Below, in pieces: positions 24,889 through 33,478 of a DNA stretch of 64,000 nt (within the stretch, counting starts at the first letter, position 1; each line of letters starts with the position of its first letter). The position numbers and the translations under genes were made by a program. The notes beneath the pieces were generated by a model. The model was not told where the DNA came from. It made no database searches and saw nothing but the letters and a program-made list of their open reading frames with translations. The DNA comes from Pseudomonas monsensis (GTDB lineage Bacteria > Pseudomonadota > Gammaproteobacteria > Pseudomonadales > Pseudomonadaceae): the NCBI RefSeq assembly GCF_014268495.2, contig NZ_CP077087.1, positions 1,801,501 to 1,865,500 on the forward strand, given 5' to 3'.

Positions 24889-25431
24889 ATGTTGCTCAGT
24901 TATCTACGGCTGGTGTTGTTTGCGGCGGGCCTGTTGATCGGTGTCCAGGTGCCGGGGTTCATCAGCGATTACGCCAAACGCGTCGAGGCGCATCTGATCG
25001 AGGCGCAAACCGGTCTGCGTGGTTTCCAGGGTACTGCCGAGCAGTTCTTCAAGGGCGACTTGCAGGCGCTGGTCGCGCATTACCGTGCCAGTGAAGACCC
25101 GGTGTTTCGCAGCGATGCCGACAGCCTGAGCACCTTGCTCAACCGGCAGATCGCGCTGGACAAGCAATACCAGGCGATGCAAGGCCCGTGGTACATCCGC
25201 TTTCTGCAGGTGGTGCTGGCGGCGGATCCCGACATTCGCAAGGAAACCTGGAACGGTTACAGCTACCAGATCCTGCTGACGCCAGAGGCGATGATCTGGG
25301 GCATGAGCGGGGCATTGTTGCTGTCGTTCGGCATCGAGTGCCTGATTCGTCTGATTGACTGGGTGGTGCTGGGCGGCCGGCGTTTGCGCCAGAGCCGGCC
25401 GATCGAAGACCGCGACGTGCGTGGCTTGTAA
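24889..25431 (+). CDS. DUF2937 membrane protein
   Basis: The 180-residue protein has an N-terminal membrane helix (about 2-22), a soluble helical region (30-130, with a coiled-coil character) and a second membrane helix near 140-165, consistent with DUF2937. Function is unknown. ATG 24889 is preferred to the TTG three codons earlier. It follows the amidotransferase by 12 nt and ends the three-gene run. Confidence 0.8.
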   Translation: MLLSYLRLVLFAAGLLIGVQVPGFISDYAKRVEAHLIEAQTGLRGFQGTAEQFFKGDLQALVAHYRASEDPVFRSDADSLSTLLNRQIALDKQYQAMQGPWYIRFLQVVLAADPDIRKETWNGYSYQILLTPEAMIWGMSGALLLSFGIECLIRLIDWVVLGGRRLRQSRPIEDRDVRGL

Positions 25432-25463
25432 GTTCTGCACAATCCCTTGAAGTGAGGGGATTT

Positions 25464-25587
25464 TGTGGTGAGGGGATTTATCCCCGATGGGGCGCAAAGC
25501 GGCCCCCTTATGGTGTGTCAGATAAACCTGATGCTGCAGGTTTAAGGGCTGCTACGCAGCCCATCGGGGATAAATCCCCTCACCACA
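25464..25587. repeat. Long imperfect inverted repeat (TGTGGTGAGGGGATTTATC family)
   Basis: TGTGGTGAGGGGATTTATCC and its inverse GGGGATAAATCCCCTCACCACA bound a middle containing GGGCGCAAAGC and GGCTGCTACGCAGC. It is the second member of the family seen at 21124-21257 and ends just before the LysR stop codon at 25595. Confidence 0.85.
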
Positions 25588-25594
25588 GGTGTGA

Positions 25595-26509
25595 TCAGTC
25601 AGTGAGGGTGATGTAGTTATCGCCCACCTTGCGCGCATAGTCCCCCAGCACCTGCTGACACAACGTCACGATCTCCTCGACCCACTCAACCCCCACCCGC
25701 CAAGACACCACCACCTGCAAATTTGGCGGTCGCTGATCAATGTCCAGCAAGGTCAATTCGCCTCGCGCCAACTCCTCGGCGACCAACACCGGTGGTAGCA
25801 CGCCGATGCCAAATCCATCACGCAACAACCGCGTGATCGCCGACACCGAATTCACGCAGTTCAAACGTGGCGTCAGCACGCCGTTGGCCTGCATCAGCGC
25901 CAGGAGGTCCTGATGCGGCCGGGAGTTTTTCGAGTAGGTGATGATCCGTTCCTGCGCCAGTTCGGCCAGGTCGGCGTAGTCGCGGTTGTAGATTGAGTTA
26001 CTGGCGACGATCCAGCCCAGCGGATGACTGGCCAGCTCCAGACTGCGCACGCTTTCATGGCGGATCAGGTCAGTTTGCAGGACGATATCGAGAAAGCCTT
26101 TTTGCAACTGATCGCAGAGGTTCAACGACGTATCCGCCACCAGCTCGATTTCCACCCGTGGATACAGATCAGTCATCTGCGCCACCAACGGGCTGAGCCA
26201 GGTGTGGATCACCGTGTCCATCACCCCGATGCGCACCCGGCCGACCTTGCTCGAACGGGTCTCGATCGAGTGCTTCAGCGCCTGCATGGTGTCGAGCATC
26301 TGCTCGGCATAGTCCAGCACCTTCAGGCCTTCGGGCGTCAGGCTGACGCCGCGTGAATCACGCAAAAACAGCTTCACCCCCAGCTCGCCCTCGAGCACCG
26401 CGATGCGGCTGGAAATCGACGCCTGGGTGGTGAACAGCTTGTCGGCGGTCAGGCGAAAACTCTTCAGCCGGGCGACCCAGACAAAGGTCTCGAGAAACTT
26501 CAGATTCAT
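25595..26509 (-). CDS. LysR-family regulator, probable activator of the pxp locus
   Basis: The 304-residue protein has a LysR winged helix-turn-helix (about 5-62, SFRLTADKLFTTQASISSR) and a periplasmic-binding-like effector domain. It is divergent from the MFS-pxpABC operon across 159 nt, the usual position for a LysR regulator controlling the neighbouring operon. A CTTA-N4-TAAG element lies near the middle. The proposed effector, 5-oxoproline, is inference. Confidence 0.85.
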   Translation of the reverse strand: MNLKFLETFVWVARLKSFRLTADKLFTTQASISSRIAVLEGELGVKLFLRDSRGVSLTPEGLKVLDYAEQMLDTMQALKHSIETRSSKVGRVRIGVMDTVIHTWLSPLVAQMTDLYPRVEIELVADTSLNLCDQLQKGFLDIVLQTDLIRHESVRSLELASHPLGWIVASNSIYNRDYADLAELAQERIITYSKNSRPHQDLLALMQANGVLTPRLNCVNSVSAITRLLRDGFGIGVLPPVLVAEELARGELTLLDIDQRPPNLQVVVSWRVGVEWVEEIVTLCQQVLGDYARKVGDNYITLTD

Positions 26510-26535
26510 GGCAACGGCTCGGGTGACAAATTTTT

Positions 26536-26547
26536 CTTATGCCTAAG
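26536..26547. promoter_or_regulatory. Candidate LysR operator between divergent pxp genes
   Basis: CTTATGCCTAAG has CTTA/TAAG arms with a T-N10-A core resembling LysR boxes, 27 nt from the LysR start. It was chosen by eye; other sites in the 26510-26668 interval are possible. Confidence 0.3.
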
Positions 26548-26668
26548 GCGGGTTTTTATTCGTTGGACGCAGCCGGGCGACGCGCCCAAAAATCGGCGTA
26601 TCCGGCCCCCACGATAGGCGTCGTCGGGGCTACGAACAAGACCAATAAAAAACCTGCGGAGATAAGCC

Positions 26669-27955
26669 ATGAGTGCTCCCGACACCCTAGAAGCATCCAC
26701 GGCAACGGCGCGTCCGGGGCCGTTCGACTGGTATCGCAACATCAATCAGCAAGAGCGTCGCACGTTCTGGAGCTGCAAGATCGGCTACGGTCTGGACGGC
26801 ATGGACACGCAGATGCTCAGCTTCGTGGTGCCGACCCTGATCGCCATGTGGGGCATCAGCACCGGGCAGGCCGGGCTGATTCACACCAGCACCCTGATCG
26901 CCTCGGCCATCGGCGGCTGGGTGGCAGGGATTCTCTCCGACCGCATCGGCCGCGTGCGCACCCTGCAACTGACGGTGCTGTGGTTCGCCTTCTTCACCTT
27001 CCTCTGCGGCTTCGCCCAGAACTATGAGCAACTGCTGATCGCCCGCACCCTGATGGGCTTCGGTTTCGGCGGCGAGTGGACCGCCGGCGCGGTGCTGATC
27101 GGTGAAGTGATCCGCGCCAAGGACCGCGGCAAAGCGGTGGGCATGGTGCAATCCGGCTGGGCTCTGGGCTGGGGGCTGACGGCGATTCTGTATGCGCTGC
27201 TGTTCTCGGTATTGCCGCCGGAAGACGCCTGGCGCGCGCTGTTCATCCTCGGCATCGTGCCGGCGATTTTTGTGATTTTCGTCCGTCGCCTGGTGAAAGA
27301 TCCGGAGATCTATCGCGAGGCCAAGGCTGCGCAAACCCCGGAGAATTCGGCGAAGTTCTACGAGATCTTCGCCCCCGGCATGCTCTTCACCACGTTTCGC
27401 GCCTCCCTGTTGACCACCGGCGCTTTGGGCGGCTACTACGCGATCACCTCCTGGCTACCGACATTCCTCAAGAATGAACGCGGTTTGAGCGTGCTCGGCA
27501 CCGGCGGTTATTTGGCAATGGTGATCGTCGGTTCCTACGTCGGCTATGTGATCAGTGCTTATCTCACCGACCTGTTGGGACGTAAAAAGAATTTCATCCT
27601 GTTTGCGGTCGGCTCGTTCACCATCGTCTTGCTGTACACGCAGATGCCCGTCAGCAACGGCGTGATGCTGTGGCTGGGTTTTCCGCTGGGCTTTTTCGCT
27701 TCGGGAATTTTCAGCGGCATGGGCGCGTTTCTCACCGAGCTGTTTCCTACGCGGATTCGCGGTTCCGGCCAAGGGTTTTGCTACAACATCGGCCGGGCGC
27801 TGGCGGCGCTGTTTCCGCTGCTGATCGGCTTGCTCAGTCAGAAAGTCCCGCTGAGCGTGGGTATCGGCGCGTTCGCGGCGGTGTCCTACGGGGTGGTGAT
27901 CCTGGCGGCGTTGAGCCTGCCGGAAACCCGCGGCAAGCAACTGGATGCGCAGTAA
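26669..27955 (+). CDS. MFS transporter of the pxp (5-oxoproline) operon
   Basis: The 428-residue protein has twelve predicted membrane helices with the MFS loop motif GILSDRIGRVRT after helix 2 and a similar DLLGRKKNF after helix 8; it resembles the aromatic acid/sialate-type H+ symporters. Its place as first gene of an operon with pxpA, pxpB and pxpC suggests that it imports 5-oxoproline or a related compound. ATG 26669 follows CGGAGATAAGCC. The next gene starts 78 nt after the stop. Confidence 0.85.
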   Translation: MSAPDTLEASTATARPGPFDWYRNINQQERRTFWSCKIGYGLDGMDTQMLSFVVPTLIAMWGISTGQAGLIHTSTLIASAIGGWVAGILSDRIGRVRTLQLTVLWFAFFTFLCGFAQNYEQLLIARTLMGFGFGGEWTAGAVLIGEVIRAKDRGKAVGMVQSGWALGWGLTAILYALLFSVLPPEDAWRALFILGIVPAIFVIFVRRLVKDPEIYREAKAAQTPENSAKFYEIFAPGMLFTTFRASLLTTGALGGYYAITSWLPTFLKNERGLSVLGTGGYLAMVIVGSYVGYVISAYLTDLLGRKKNFILFAVGSFTIVLLYTQMPVSNGVMLWLGFPLGFFASGIFSGMGAFLTELFPTRIRGSGQGFCYNIGRALAALFPLLIGLLSQKVPLSVGIGAFAAVSYGVVILAALSLPETRGKQLDAQ

Positions 27956-28033
27956 CTGATAACCTGCGGGGGCAGTGCCCACCGGGCATTTGTCCTACGG
28001 ATAGAAAGACAAAAAGCTACAGGAGTGTTGACC

Positions 28034-28786
28034 GTGAGCCGCCTGTTATTGAATTGCGACATTGGCGAGAGTTTCGGCAGCTGGACCATGGGTCTGGACG
28101 CCGAAGTCATGCCTTTCATTGATTGCGCCAATGTGGCCTGCGGTTTCCATGCCGGTGACCCAGGCATCATGCGCAAAACCGTCAGCCTCGCCTTGAGCCA
28201 CGGCGTACAGATCGGTGCGCATCCGGCCTATCAGGATCTGGTCGGTTTCGGCCGCCGTTCGATGGCGTATTCGGCGCAAGAACTGCAAGACATCCTGCAT
28301 TACCAGATCGGCGCCCTCGACGGCATTTGTCGGGCACAGGGCGGGCGAGTCAGCTACGTCAAACCCCACGGCGCGATGTACAACGACATGATGGCCAACC
28401 CGGCGCAATTGCGTGCAGTGATTCAAGCTGTCGCCGCTTACGATCGCAGCTTGCCGCTGATGCTGATGGCCACCCGCGACAACGCGTTGGCGCAACAGCT
28501 CGGTGACGAGTACGGCGTGACCCTGTGGTTCGAAGCCTTCGCCGACCGTGCCTACGACAGTGCCGGCAGACTGGTATCGCGGCAACAGCCGGGCGCAGTG
28601 CATCACGATGCGCAAACCATCATCGAACAGGCCCTGACCATCGCCCGTGGCGGCGACCTCGTCGCCAGCGACGGCAGCGCGCTGCACCTGCAGGCCAACA
28701 CCTTGTGCGTGCATGGCGACAACGCCAGTTCGGTGGCCGCCGTGCAACGCATTCGTGAGGCCCTGAACCAGCAGAGCGCGCCATGA
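28034..28786 (+). CDS. pxpA: 5-oxoprolinase subunit A (LamB/YcsF family)
   Basis: PxpA is one of three subunits of the prokaryotic ATP-dependent 5-oxoprolinase that opens 5-oxoproline to glutamate. The 250-residue protein starts with LLNCDIGESFG, followed by CANVACGFHAGDP and IGAHPAYQD, all typical of the LamB/YcsF TIM-barrel family. The start is GTG 28034 (MSRLLLNCDIGE), 8 nt after AGGAG. The stop overlaps the pxpB ATG by 4 nt, so the two are translationally coupled. Confidence 0.92.
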   Translation: MSRLLLNCDIGESFGSWTMGLDAEVMPFIDCANVACGFHAGDPGIMRKTVSLALSHGVQIGAHPAYQDLVGFGRRSMAYSAQELQDILHYQIGALDGICRAQGGRVSYVKPHGAMYNDMMANPAQLRAVIQAVAAYDRSLPLMLMATRDNALAQQLGDEYGVTLWFEAFADRAYDSAGRLVSRQQPGAVHHDAQTIIEQALTIARGGDLVASDGSALHLQANTLCVHGDNASSVAAVQRIREALNQQSAP

Positions 28787-29487
28787 ACCCACGGATTGAA
28801 GTGGTGGCCCTGGACTGCCTGATGCTGCGCCTGTTCGATGAAATCGCCGAAGCCAACATGCCGTGGATGCTCGCCGCCAGTGAACGCCTGCGGGCCACGT
28901 TTGGCGCGCAGTTGATCGACCTGGTGCCGTCCTACACCACGTTGATGGTGCATTACGACCTGACCGCGCTGAGCCCGAATCAGGCCCGTGAATTGATCGC
29001 GCAAGCCCTGATCGAGCTGTCGCCGAATGCCCGAACGGCCGGCCAGTGTCATGTGCTGCCGGTCTGGTACGACCTCAGTGTCGGCCCCGAGTTGAGCCTG
29101 TTGGCGCAACGCAGCGGCTTGTCGGTGGAGGAGGTGATCCGGCGTCACAGTGGCCGGGAATATCAGGTCTTTGCGCTTGGGTTTGCCCCGGGTTTTGCCT
29201 TCATGGGGCTGGTGGAAGAGGTGCTGGCAGCGCCGCGTCTGGACACCCCGCGCAAGAAAGTCGCCGCTGGCAGCGTCGGTATCGCCGAGCGCCAGACCGC
29301 CGCGTATCCCGTGGTGTCTCCCGGTGGCTGGAACCTGATCGGGCGCACCCCGGCCAAACTGTTCGACCGCCATCGCGACGGTTACAGCCTGATGCAGCCG
29401 GGTGACACGGTGCGATTCGAAGCGGTCAGTCACGCCGAGTTCATTAATCTTGGCGGCGACGACACCCCGCTGGAGGCGCTGACATGA
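28783..29487 (+). CDS. pxpB: 5-oxoprolinase subunit B (KipI-like)
   Basis: PxpB is the smaller cyclophilin-fold subunit that pairs with PxpC. The 234-residue protein has the KipI-family blocks: VPSYTTLMVHYD near residue 47, VIRRHSGREYQVFALGFAPGFAFMG in the middle, and GVGIAERQTAAYP- and PGGWNLIGRTP-type turns near the end. ATG 28783 overlaps the pxpA stop (ATGA), and its own stop overlaps the pxpC ATG the same way, which supports a stoichiometric complex. Confidence 0.92.
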   Translation: MNPRIEVVALDCLMLRLFDEIAEANMPWMLAASERLRATFGAQLIDLVPSYTTLMVHYDLTALSPNQARELIAQALIELSPNARTAGQCHVLPVWYDLSVGPELSLLAQRSGLSVEEVIRRHSGREYQVFALGFAPGFAFMGLVEEVLAAPRLDTPRKKVAAGSVGIAERQTAAYPVVSPGGWNLIGRTPAKLFDRHRDGYSLMQPGDTVRFEAVSHAEFINLGGDDTPLEALT

Positions 29488-30407
29488 GCCGACTGATGAT
29501 AGAGGCGAGCACGCCCCTGTGCTTGTTGCAGGATGCCGGACGTTTTGGCGTTCGCCATTTGGGCGTGACCCAGGGCGGCGCGGCGGACTGGTGTTCGATG
29601 AGCTGGGCCAACTGGCTACTGGGTAATCGACTGGACCTGCCGGTGATCGAAATCACCCTCGGCGGGTTTGCCGTGGTAGCGCAGGAGGATTGCTGGCTGG
29701 CGTTGGCCGGCGCTGATCTCGATGCACGAATCGACGGTCAGCCGTTGGCGCCATGGCGCAGTTTCAAACTGGGTAAAGGTCAGCAACTGCAGTTCACCCA
29801 ACCGTTGCTCGGGGCTCGGGCTTATCTGGCAGCCCCCGGTGGTTTTGATGCGCCGAAGGTGCTGGGCAGCAGCGCCACCGTGGTGCGCGAAGAACTCGGT
29901 GGTCTCGAGGGGCTGGGATTGCCACTGGCCAAGGGCGCGACGCTGAGTTACCACGCAGACGTGCTGCCGGTGCGTGAAATGTCGCAGAAGCATCGACCTG
30001 ATTTGCGGCTGAATACGCCGCTGGACCTGGTGCTCGGCGCACAGATCGGCCAGTTCAGTGGGCAAAGTCTGTTTGATGTCTTCAACAGTCGTTGGACGCT
30101 CGACAGTCGCGCCGACCGCATGGGCATTCGGCTGCTGGGCAAAGCGTTGCAGTATCAGGGCCAGCCGATGATTTCCGAGGGGATTGCGTTGGGTGCGGTG
30201 CAGGTGCCGCCGGACGGGCAGCCGATTGTGCTGCTCAATGATCGGCAGACCATTGGCGGCTATCCGCGGTTGGGGGCGTTGACGCCGTTGGCGCTGGCGC
30301 GTCTGGCGCAGTGTCTGCCGGGGGCGCAGGTGCGGTTGAGGCCGGTGGTGCAAGAACTTGCGCACCGGGAGCATGTCGAGTATTTGCAGCGCTTTTCGAT
30401 TTGCTAA
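29484..30407 (+). CDS. pxpC: 5-oxoprolinase subunit C (KipA-like)
   Basis: PxpC is the biotin-dependent-carboxylase-related (KipA) subunit of 5-oxoprolinase. The 307-residue protein has the family start LCLLQDAGRFGVRHLGVTQGGAADW and later RVGIRL- and PQTIGGYPRLG-type motifs (DRQTIGGYPRLG, about residue 250). It is the last gene of the operon, followed by a REPIN. With PxpA and PxpB it would recycle 5-oxoproline, which forms spontaneously from glutamine. Confidence 0.92.
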   Translation: MSRLMIEASTPLCLLQDAGRFGVRHLGVTQGGAADWCSMSWANWLLGNRLDLPVIEITLGGFAVVAQEDCWLALAGADLDARIDGQPLAPWRSFKLGKGQQLQFTQPLLGARAYLAAPGGFDAPKVLGSSATVVREELGGLEGLGLPLAKGATLSYHADVLPVREMSQKHRPDLRLNTPLDLVLGAQIGQFSGQSLFDVFNSRWTLDSRADRMGIRLLGKALQYQGQPMISEGIALGAVQVPPDGQPIVLLNDRQTIGGYPRLGALTPLALARLAQCLPGAQVRLRPVVQELAHREHVEYLQRFSIC

Positions 30408-30411
30408 AAGC

Positions 30412-30502
30412 ATCGCGGGCAAGCCCGGCTCCCACAGGGTTCAGCGGTGTTCACAAGATTTGTGTCCAACTCGAGAACTGTGGGAGCGGGCTTGCCCGCG
30501 AT
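30412..30502. repeat. REPIN-like inverted repeat (GCGGGCTTGCCCGCGAT variant)
   Basis: ATCGCGGGCAAGCCCGGCTC and its inverse GGAGCGGGCTTGCCCGCGAT are separated by a short loop. It sits between the convergent pxpC and VWA gene ends and may serve as a boundary element. Confidence 0.88.
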
Positions 30503-30525
30503 GGCGTCCGTCCAGACAGCAGCAA

Positions 30526-31704
30526 TTATTTGGACAGAAACCGCATCCCTTCTTCCAACCCGCGCAGGGTCAGCGGATACATCTGATCCTCGATCAAATC
30601 ACGCACGATATTGGTCGAGGAGGTATAGCCCCACGTGTCCTTTGGATACGGATTGATCCAGATGAGCTTCTTGTACTTCTCCATGAAGCGCTGCATCCAC
30701 ACGTAGCCCGGCTCTTCGTTCCAGTGCTCGACGCTGCCGCCGGCCTGGGTGATTTCATACGGCGCCATCGCAGCGTCACCGATGAAGATCACTTTATAGT
30801 CGGCACCGTACTTGTGCAGCAGGTCCTGGGTCGAGGTGCGCTCAGAGGTGCGGCGCATGTTGTTCTTCCACACCGATTCATAAATGAAGTTGTGGAAGTA
30901 GAAGTACTCCAGATGCTTGAACTCGGTCTTGCAGGCCGAGAACAGTTCCTCGCAGATCTTCACGTGTGCATCCATCGAGCCGCCGATGTCGAACAGCAAC
31001 AACAGCTTCACCGTGTTGCGCCGTTCCGGACGCATCTGGATATTCAGCAGGCCGGCGTCCTTGGCGGTGTGGTCGATGGTGCCGTCGATGTCCAGCTCTT
31101 CCGCCGCGCCCTGGCGGGCGAACTTGCGCAGACGACGCAGGGCGACCTTGATGTTGCGCGTGCCCAGTTCCACCGAGTCGTCGAGGTTCTTGTACTCGCG
31201 CTGATCCCAGACTTTGACGGCTTTGCCCTGACGCTTGCCGGCATCGCCGACACGGATGCCTTCCGGGTTGAAACCGCCGGAACCGAACGGACTGGTGCCG
31301 CCGGTGCCGATCCATTTGTTGCCGCCGGCGTGGCGTTCCTTCTGTTCTTCCAGGCGCTTCTTGAACTCTTCGATCAGCTTGTCGAGGCCGCCTAGGGACT
31401 GAATCTGCGCGCGCTCTTCATCGGTCAGCGAGCGCTCGAATTCCTTGCGCAACCAGTCTTCGGGAATCAGCGCCTGCAAGTGATCGTCGAGTTTTTCCAG
31501 GCCATTGAAGTAAGCGCCGAACGCGCGGTCGAACTTGTCGAAATGCCGTTCGTCCTTGACCAGGATCGCCCGCGACAAGTAGTAGAACTCGTCCATGTCG
31601 GCGAAGGTCACGCGCTGTTTCAGCGCGTTGATCAGGTCGAGCAGCTCGCGCACCGACACCGGCACCTTGGCTGCACGCATTTCATTGAACAGGTTGAGCA
31701 GCAT
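30526..31704 (-). CDS. VWA-domain protein (CoxE-like), partner of MoxR ATPase
   Basis: The 392-residue protein has an N-terminal helical region (about 1-110), a charged linker, and a C-terminal von Willebrand A domain with the MIDAS-type sequence FDIGGSMDAHV. The usual DxSxS reads D-I-G-G-S here, so the first serine is replaced by glycine. It follows the MoxR ATPase by 10 nt; such pairs act in metal insertion or complex assembly in other bacteria. The client protein is unknown here. Confidence 0.85.
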   Translation of the reverse strand: MLLNLFNEMRAAKVPVSVRELLDLINALKQRVTFADMDEFYYLSRAILVKDERHFDKFDRAFGAYFNGLEKLDDHLQALIPEDWLRKEFERSLTDEERAQIQSLGGLDKLIEEFKKRLEEQKERHAGGNKWIGTGGTSPFGSGGFNPEGIRVGDAGKRQGKAVKVWDQREYKNLDDSVELGTRNIKVALRRLRKFARQGAAEELDIDGTIDHTAKDAGLLNIQMRPERRNTVKLLLLFDIGGSMDAHVKICEELFSACKTEFKHLEYFYFHNFIYESVWKNNMRRTSERTSTQDLLHKYGADYKVIFIGDAAMAPYEITQAGGSVEHWNEEPGYVWMQRFMEKYKKLIWINPYPKDTWGYTSSTNIVRDLIEDQMYPLTLRGLEEGMRFLSK

Positions 31705-31714
31705 GACGATGCCC

Positions 31715-32560
31715 TTATCGAGAGCCGCGACGGCTCATGAACGCCAGACGCTCAAGCAGTTGCACGTCCTGCTCGTTCTTCACCAGCGCACCGGCCAGCG
31801 GCGGAATGGCTTTGGTCGGATCGCGCTCGCGCAGCACCGCTTCGCCGATGTTGTCAGCCATCAGCAGCTTCAGCCAGTCCACCAGTTCCGAGGTCGACGG
31901 CTTCTTCTTCAGGCCCGGCACCTTGCGCACGTCGAAGAACACGTCCAGCGCTTCGCTGACCAGATCCTTCTTGATGTCCGGGTAGTGCACGTCGACGATT
32001 TTCTGCAGGGTGGTGCGGTCCGGAAAGGCGATGTAGTGGAAGAAGCAGCGGCGCAGGAAAGCGTCCGGCAGCTCTTTCTCGTTGTTGGAGGTAATGATGA
32101 TGATCGGGCGCTTTTTGGCCTTGATCGTTTCGTCGATCTCGTAAACGTAGAACTCCATCTTGTCGAGTTCTTGCAGCAAGTCGTTAGGGAACTCGATGTC
32201 GGCCTTGTCGATTTCGTCGATCAGCAGAATGACCCGCTCTTCGGACTCGAACGCTTCCCACAGCTTGCCCTTCTTCAGGTAGTTGCGCACGTCGTGGACT
32301 TTTTCGTTGCCCAGTTGCGAGTCGCGCAGACGACTGACCGCATCGTACTCGTACAGACCCTGGTGGGCCTTGGTGGTGGACTTGATGTGCCAGGTGATCA
32401 GCTTGGCGCCGAACGATTCGGCCAGTTGCTCGGCGAGCATGGTCTTGCCGGTGCCCGGTTCGCCCTTGACCAGCAGCGGCCGCTCCAGGGTGATAGCGGC
32501 GTTGACCGCCAGCTTCAGGTCATCGGTGGCGACGTAGGCCTGGGTGCCTTCGAACTTCAT
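31715..32560 (-). CDS. MoxR-family AAA+ ATPase
   Basis: The 281-residue ATPase has Walker A GEPGTGKT (about residues 32-39), Walker B LLIDEIDKAD and sensor 1 IIITSNNEKELP, then the arginine finger region LRRCFFHY. It matches MoxR AAA+ proteins, which work with VWA partners as chaperones. It is the first gene of the pair with the VWA gene (10-nt gap). The target is unknown. Confidence 0.92.
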   Translation of the reverse strand: MKFEGTQAYVATDDLKLAVNAAITLERPLLVKGEPGTGKTMLAEQLAESFGAKLITWHIKSTTKAHQGLYEYDAVSRLRDSQLGNEKVHDVRNYLKKGKLWEAFESEERVILLIDEIDKADIEFPNDLLQELDKMEFYVYEIDETIKAKKRPIIIITSNNEKELPDAFLRRCFFHYIAFPDRTTLQKIVDVHYPDIKKDLVSEALDVFFDVRKVPGLKKKPSTSELVDWLKLLMADNIGEAVLRERDPTKAIPPLAGALVKNEQDVQLLERLAFMSRRGSR

Positions 32561-32762
32561 CTGCTAATCCTCGAACGGTAACGCCGACCTGCACGGGCAG
32601 GGCGGGGGCGAAAAAATCGGATGCCCCGACTATAACGCGCAGCCCGGTCGACTGTGAACGCAGACGGCTTATTCAGTCTCTGAATGGGGCGTCACATGTT
32701 GACTCGGTTTCGGCGCGGGGCCAGCATTCGAGTATCGCCGATTTGGCGATAGCCTGTCGGGC

Positions 32763-32993
32763 ATGACGACTAAGTACCGATTTCGCGACAAATACCGCAT
32801 TCAGTTGCGCGAGAAGGATCACCCTCCACCCCATGTCCACTTGATCGGTGGCGGGGTGGAAGTGATGCTGAGCGTTGAAACCGTTGAAGTCACGACGGGC
32901 AAGGCACCACCGCTGATTATCGAGGACGCATTGGCTTGGGTGGCGGCTCATCAAGCGCAACTGCGGGAGGACTGGAAACGATGTTACCCATGA
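32763..32993 (+). CDS. DUF4160-domain small protein
   Basis: The 76-residue protein has the DUF4160 pattern YRFRDKYRIQLREKDHPPPHVHL followed by a helical C-terminus (ALAWVAAHQAQLREDW). The HPPPHVH motif is the family signature. It overlaps the following DUF2442-HTH gene by 13 nt, so the two are translationally linked. This family commonly pairs with DUF2442 proteins in compact modules; a toxin-like role has been suggested but is not shown here. Confidence 0.8.
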   Translation: MTTKYRFRDKYRIQLREKDHPPPHVHLIGGGVEVMLSVETVEVTTGKAPPLIIEDALAWVAAHQAQLREDWKRCYP

Positions 32994-33478
32994 AAAGGCC
33001 TCGTCTGTCGGCTGTGCAGGCACTGTCGGATTTTCGATTGAAACTGACTTTTATTGATGGTCAGGATCTGACGCTTGATCTGCGCCGAGATATCCACGCT
33101 TATCCAGGTCTGCAACCATTGCTGGATCCCGAACTGTTTGCGACTGCGACCCTGGACGACCATGGCTGGACTGTCGAATGGCTCGAGCCCGATATACAGA
33201 TTGGCGCAGACACGCTTTATATGGATGCACTGGCTCAAAACACTGCCGATGACAACACCCGTATTTTCATCGGTTGGCGCGCACGTACCGGACTCTCTCT
33301 GAATCAGGCAGCCGAGGCGCTGGGTGTCAGTGCCCGCAGCATCAGCCGATACAGTAACGGGCGGGAGACGGTGCCAAGGTCATTAGCCTTGGCTTGTCTC
33401 GGTTGGGACTCATTGCAGCAAAAGTCCACGCTGGCAGCTGAAGAGTCTGGTCGATATGTGGTCAATCGTAAGTCTTAG
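32981..33478 (+). CDS. DUF2442 protein with C-terminal helix-turn-helix
   Basis: The 165-residue protein has an N-terminal DUF2442 domain (about 5-85: SAVQALSDFRLKLTFIDGQ, DLRRDI, GWTVEW) and a C-terminal XRE-like helix-turn-helix (about 105-140: LSLNQAAEALGVSARSISRYSNGRETVP). ATG 32981 is near a GGAGG-like site at 32966-32970; ATG 32990 is the alternative. The HTH suggests that it autoregulates the two-gene module as an antitoxin would. It converges with the DUF748 gene, overlapping its stop by 4 nt. Confidence 0.78.
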   Translation: MLPMKRPRLSAVQALSDFRLKLTFIDGQDLTLDLRRDIHAYPGLQPLLDPELFATATLDDHGWTVEWLEPDIQIGADTLYMDALAQNTADDNTRIFIGWRARTGLSLNQAAEALGVSARSISRYSNGRETVPRSLALACLGWDSLQQKSTLAAEESGRYVVNRKS

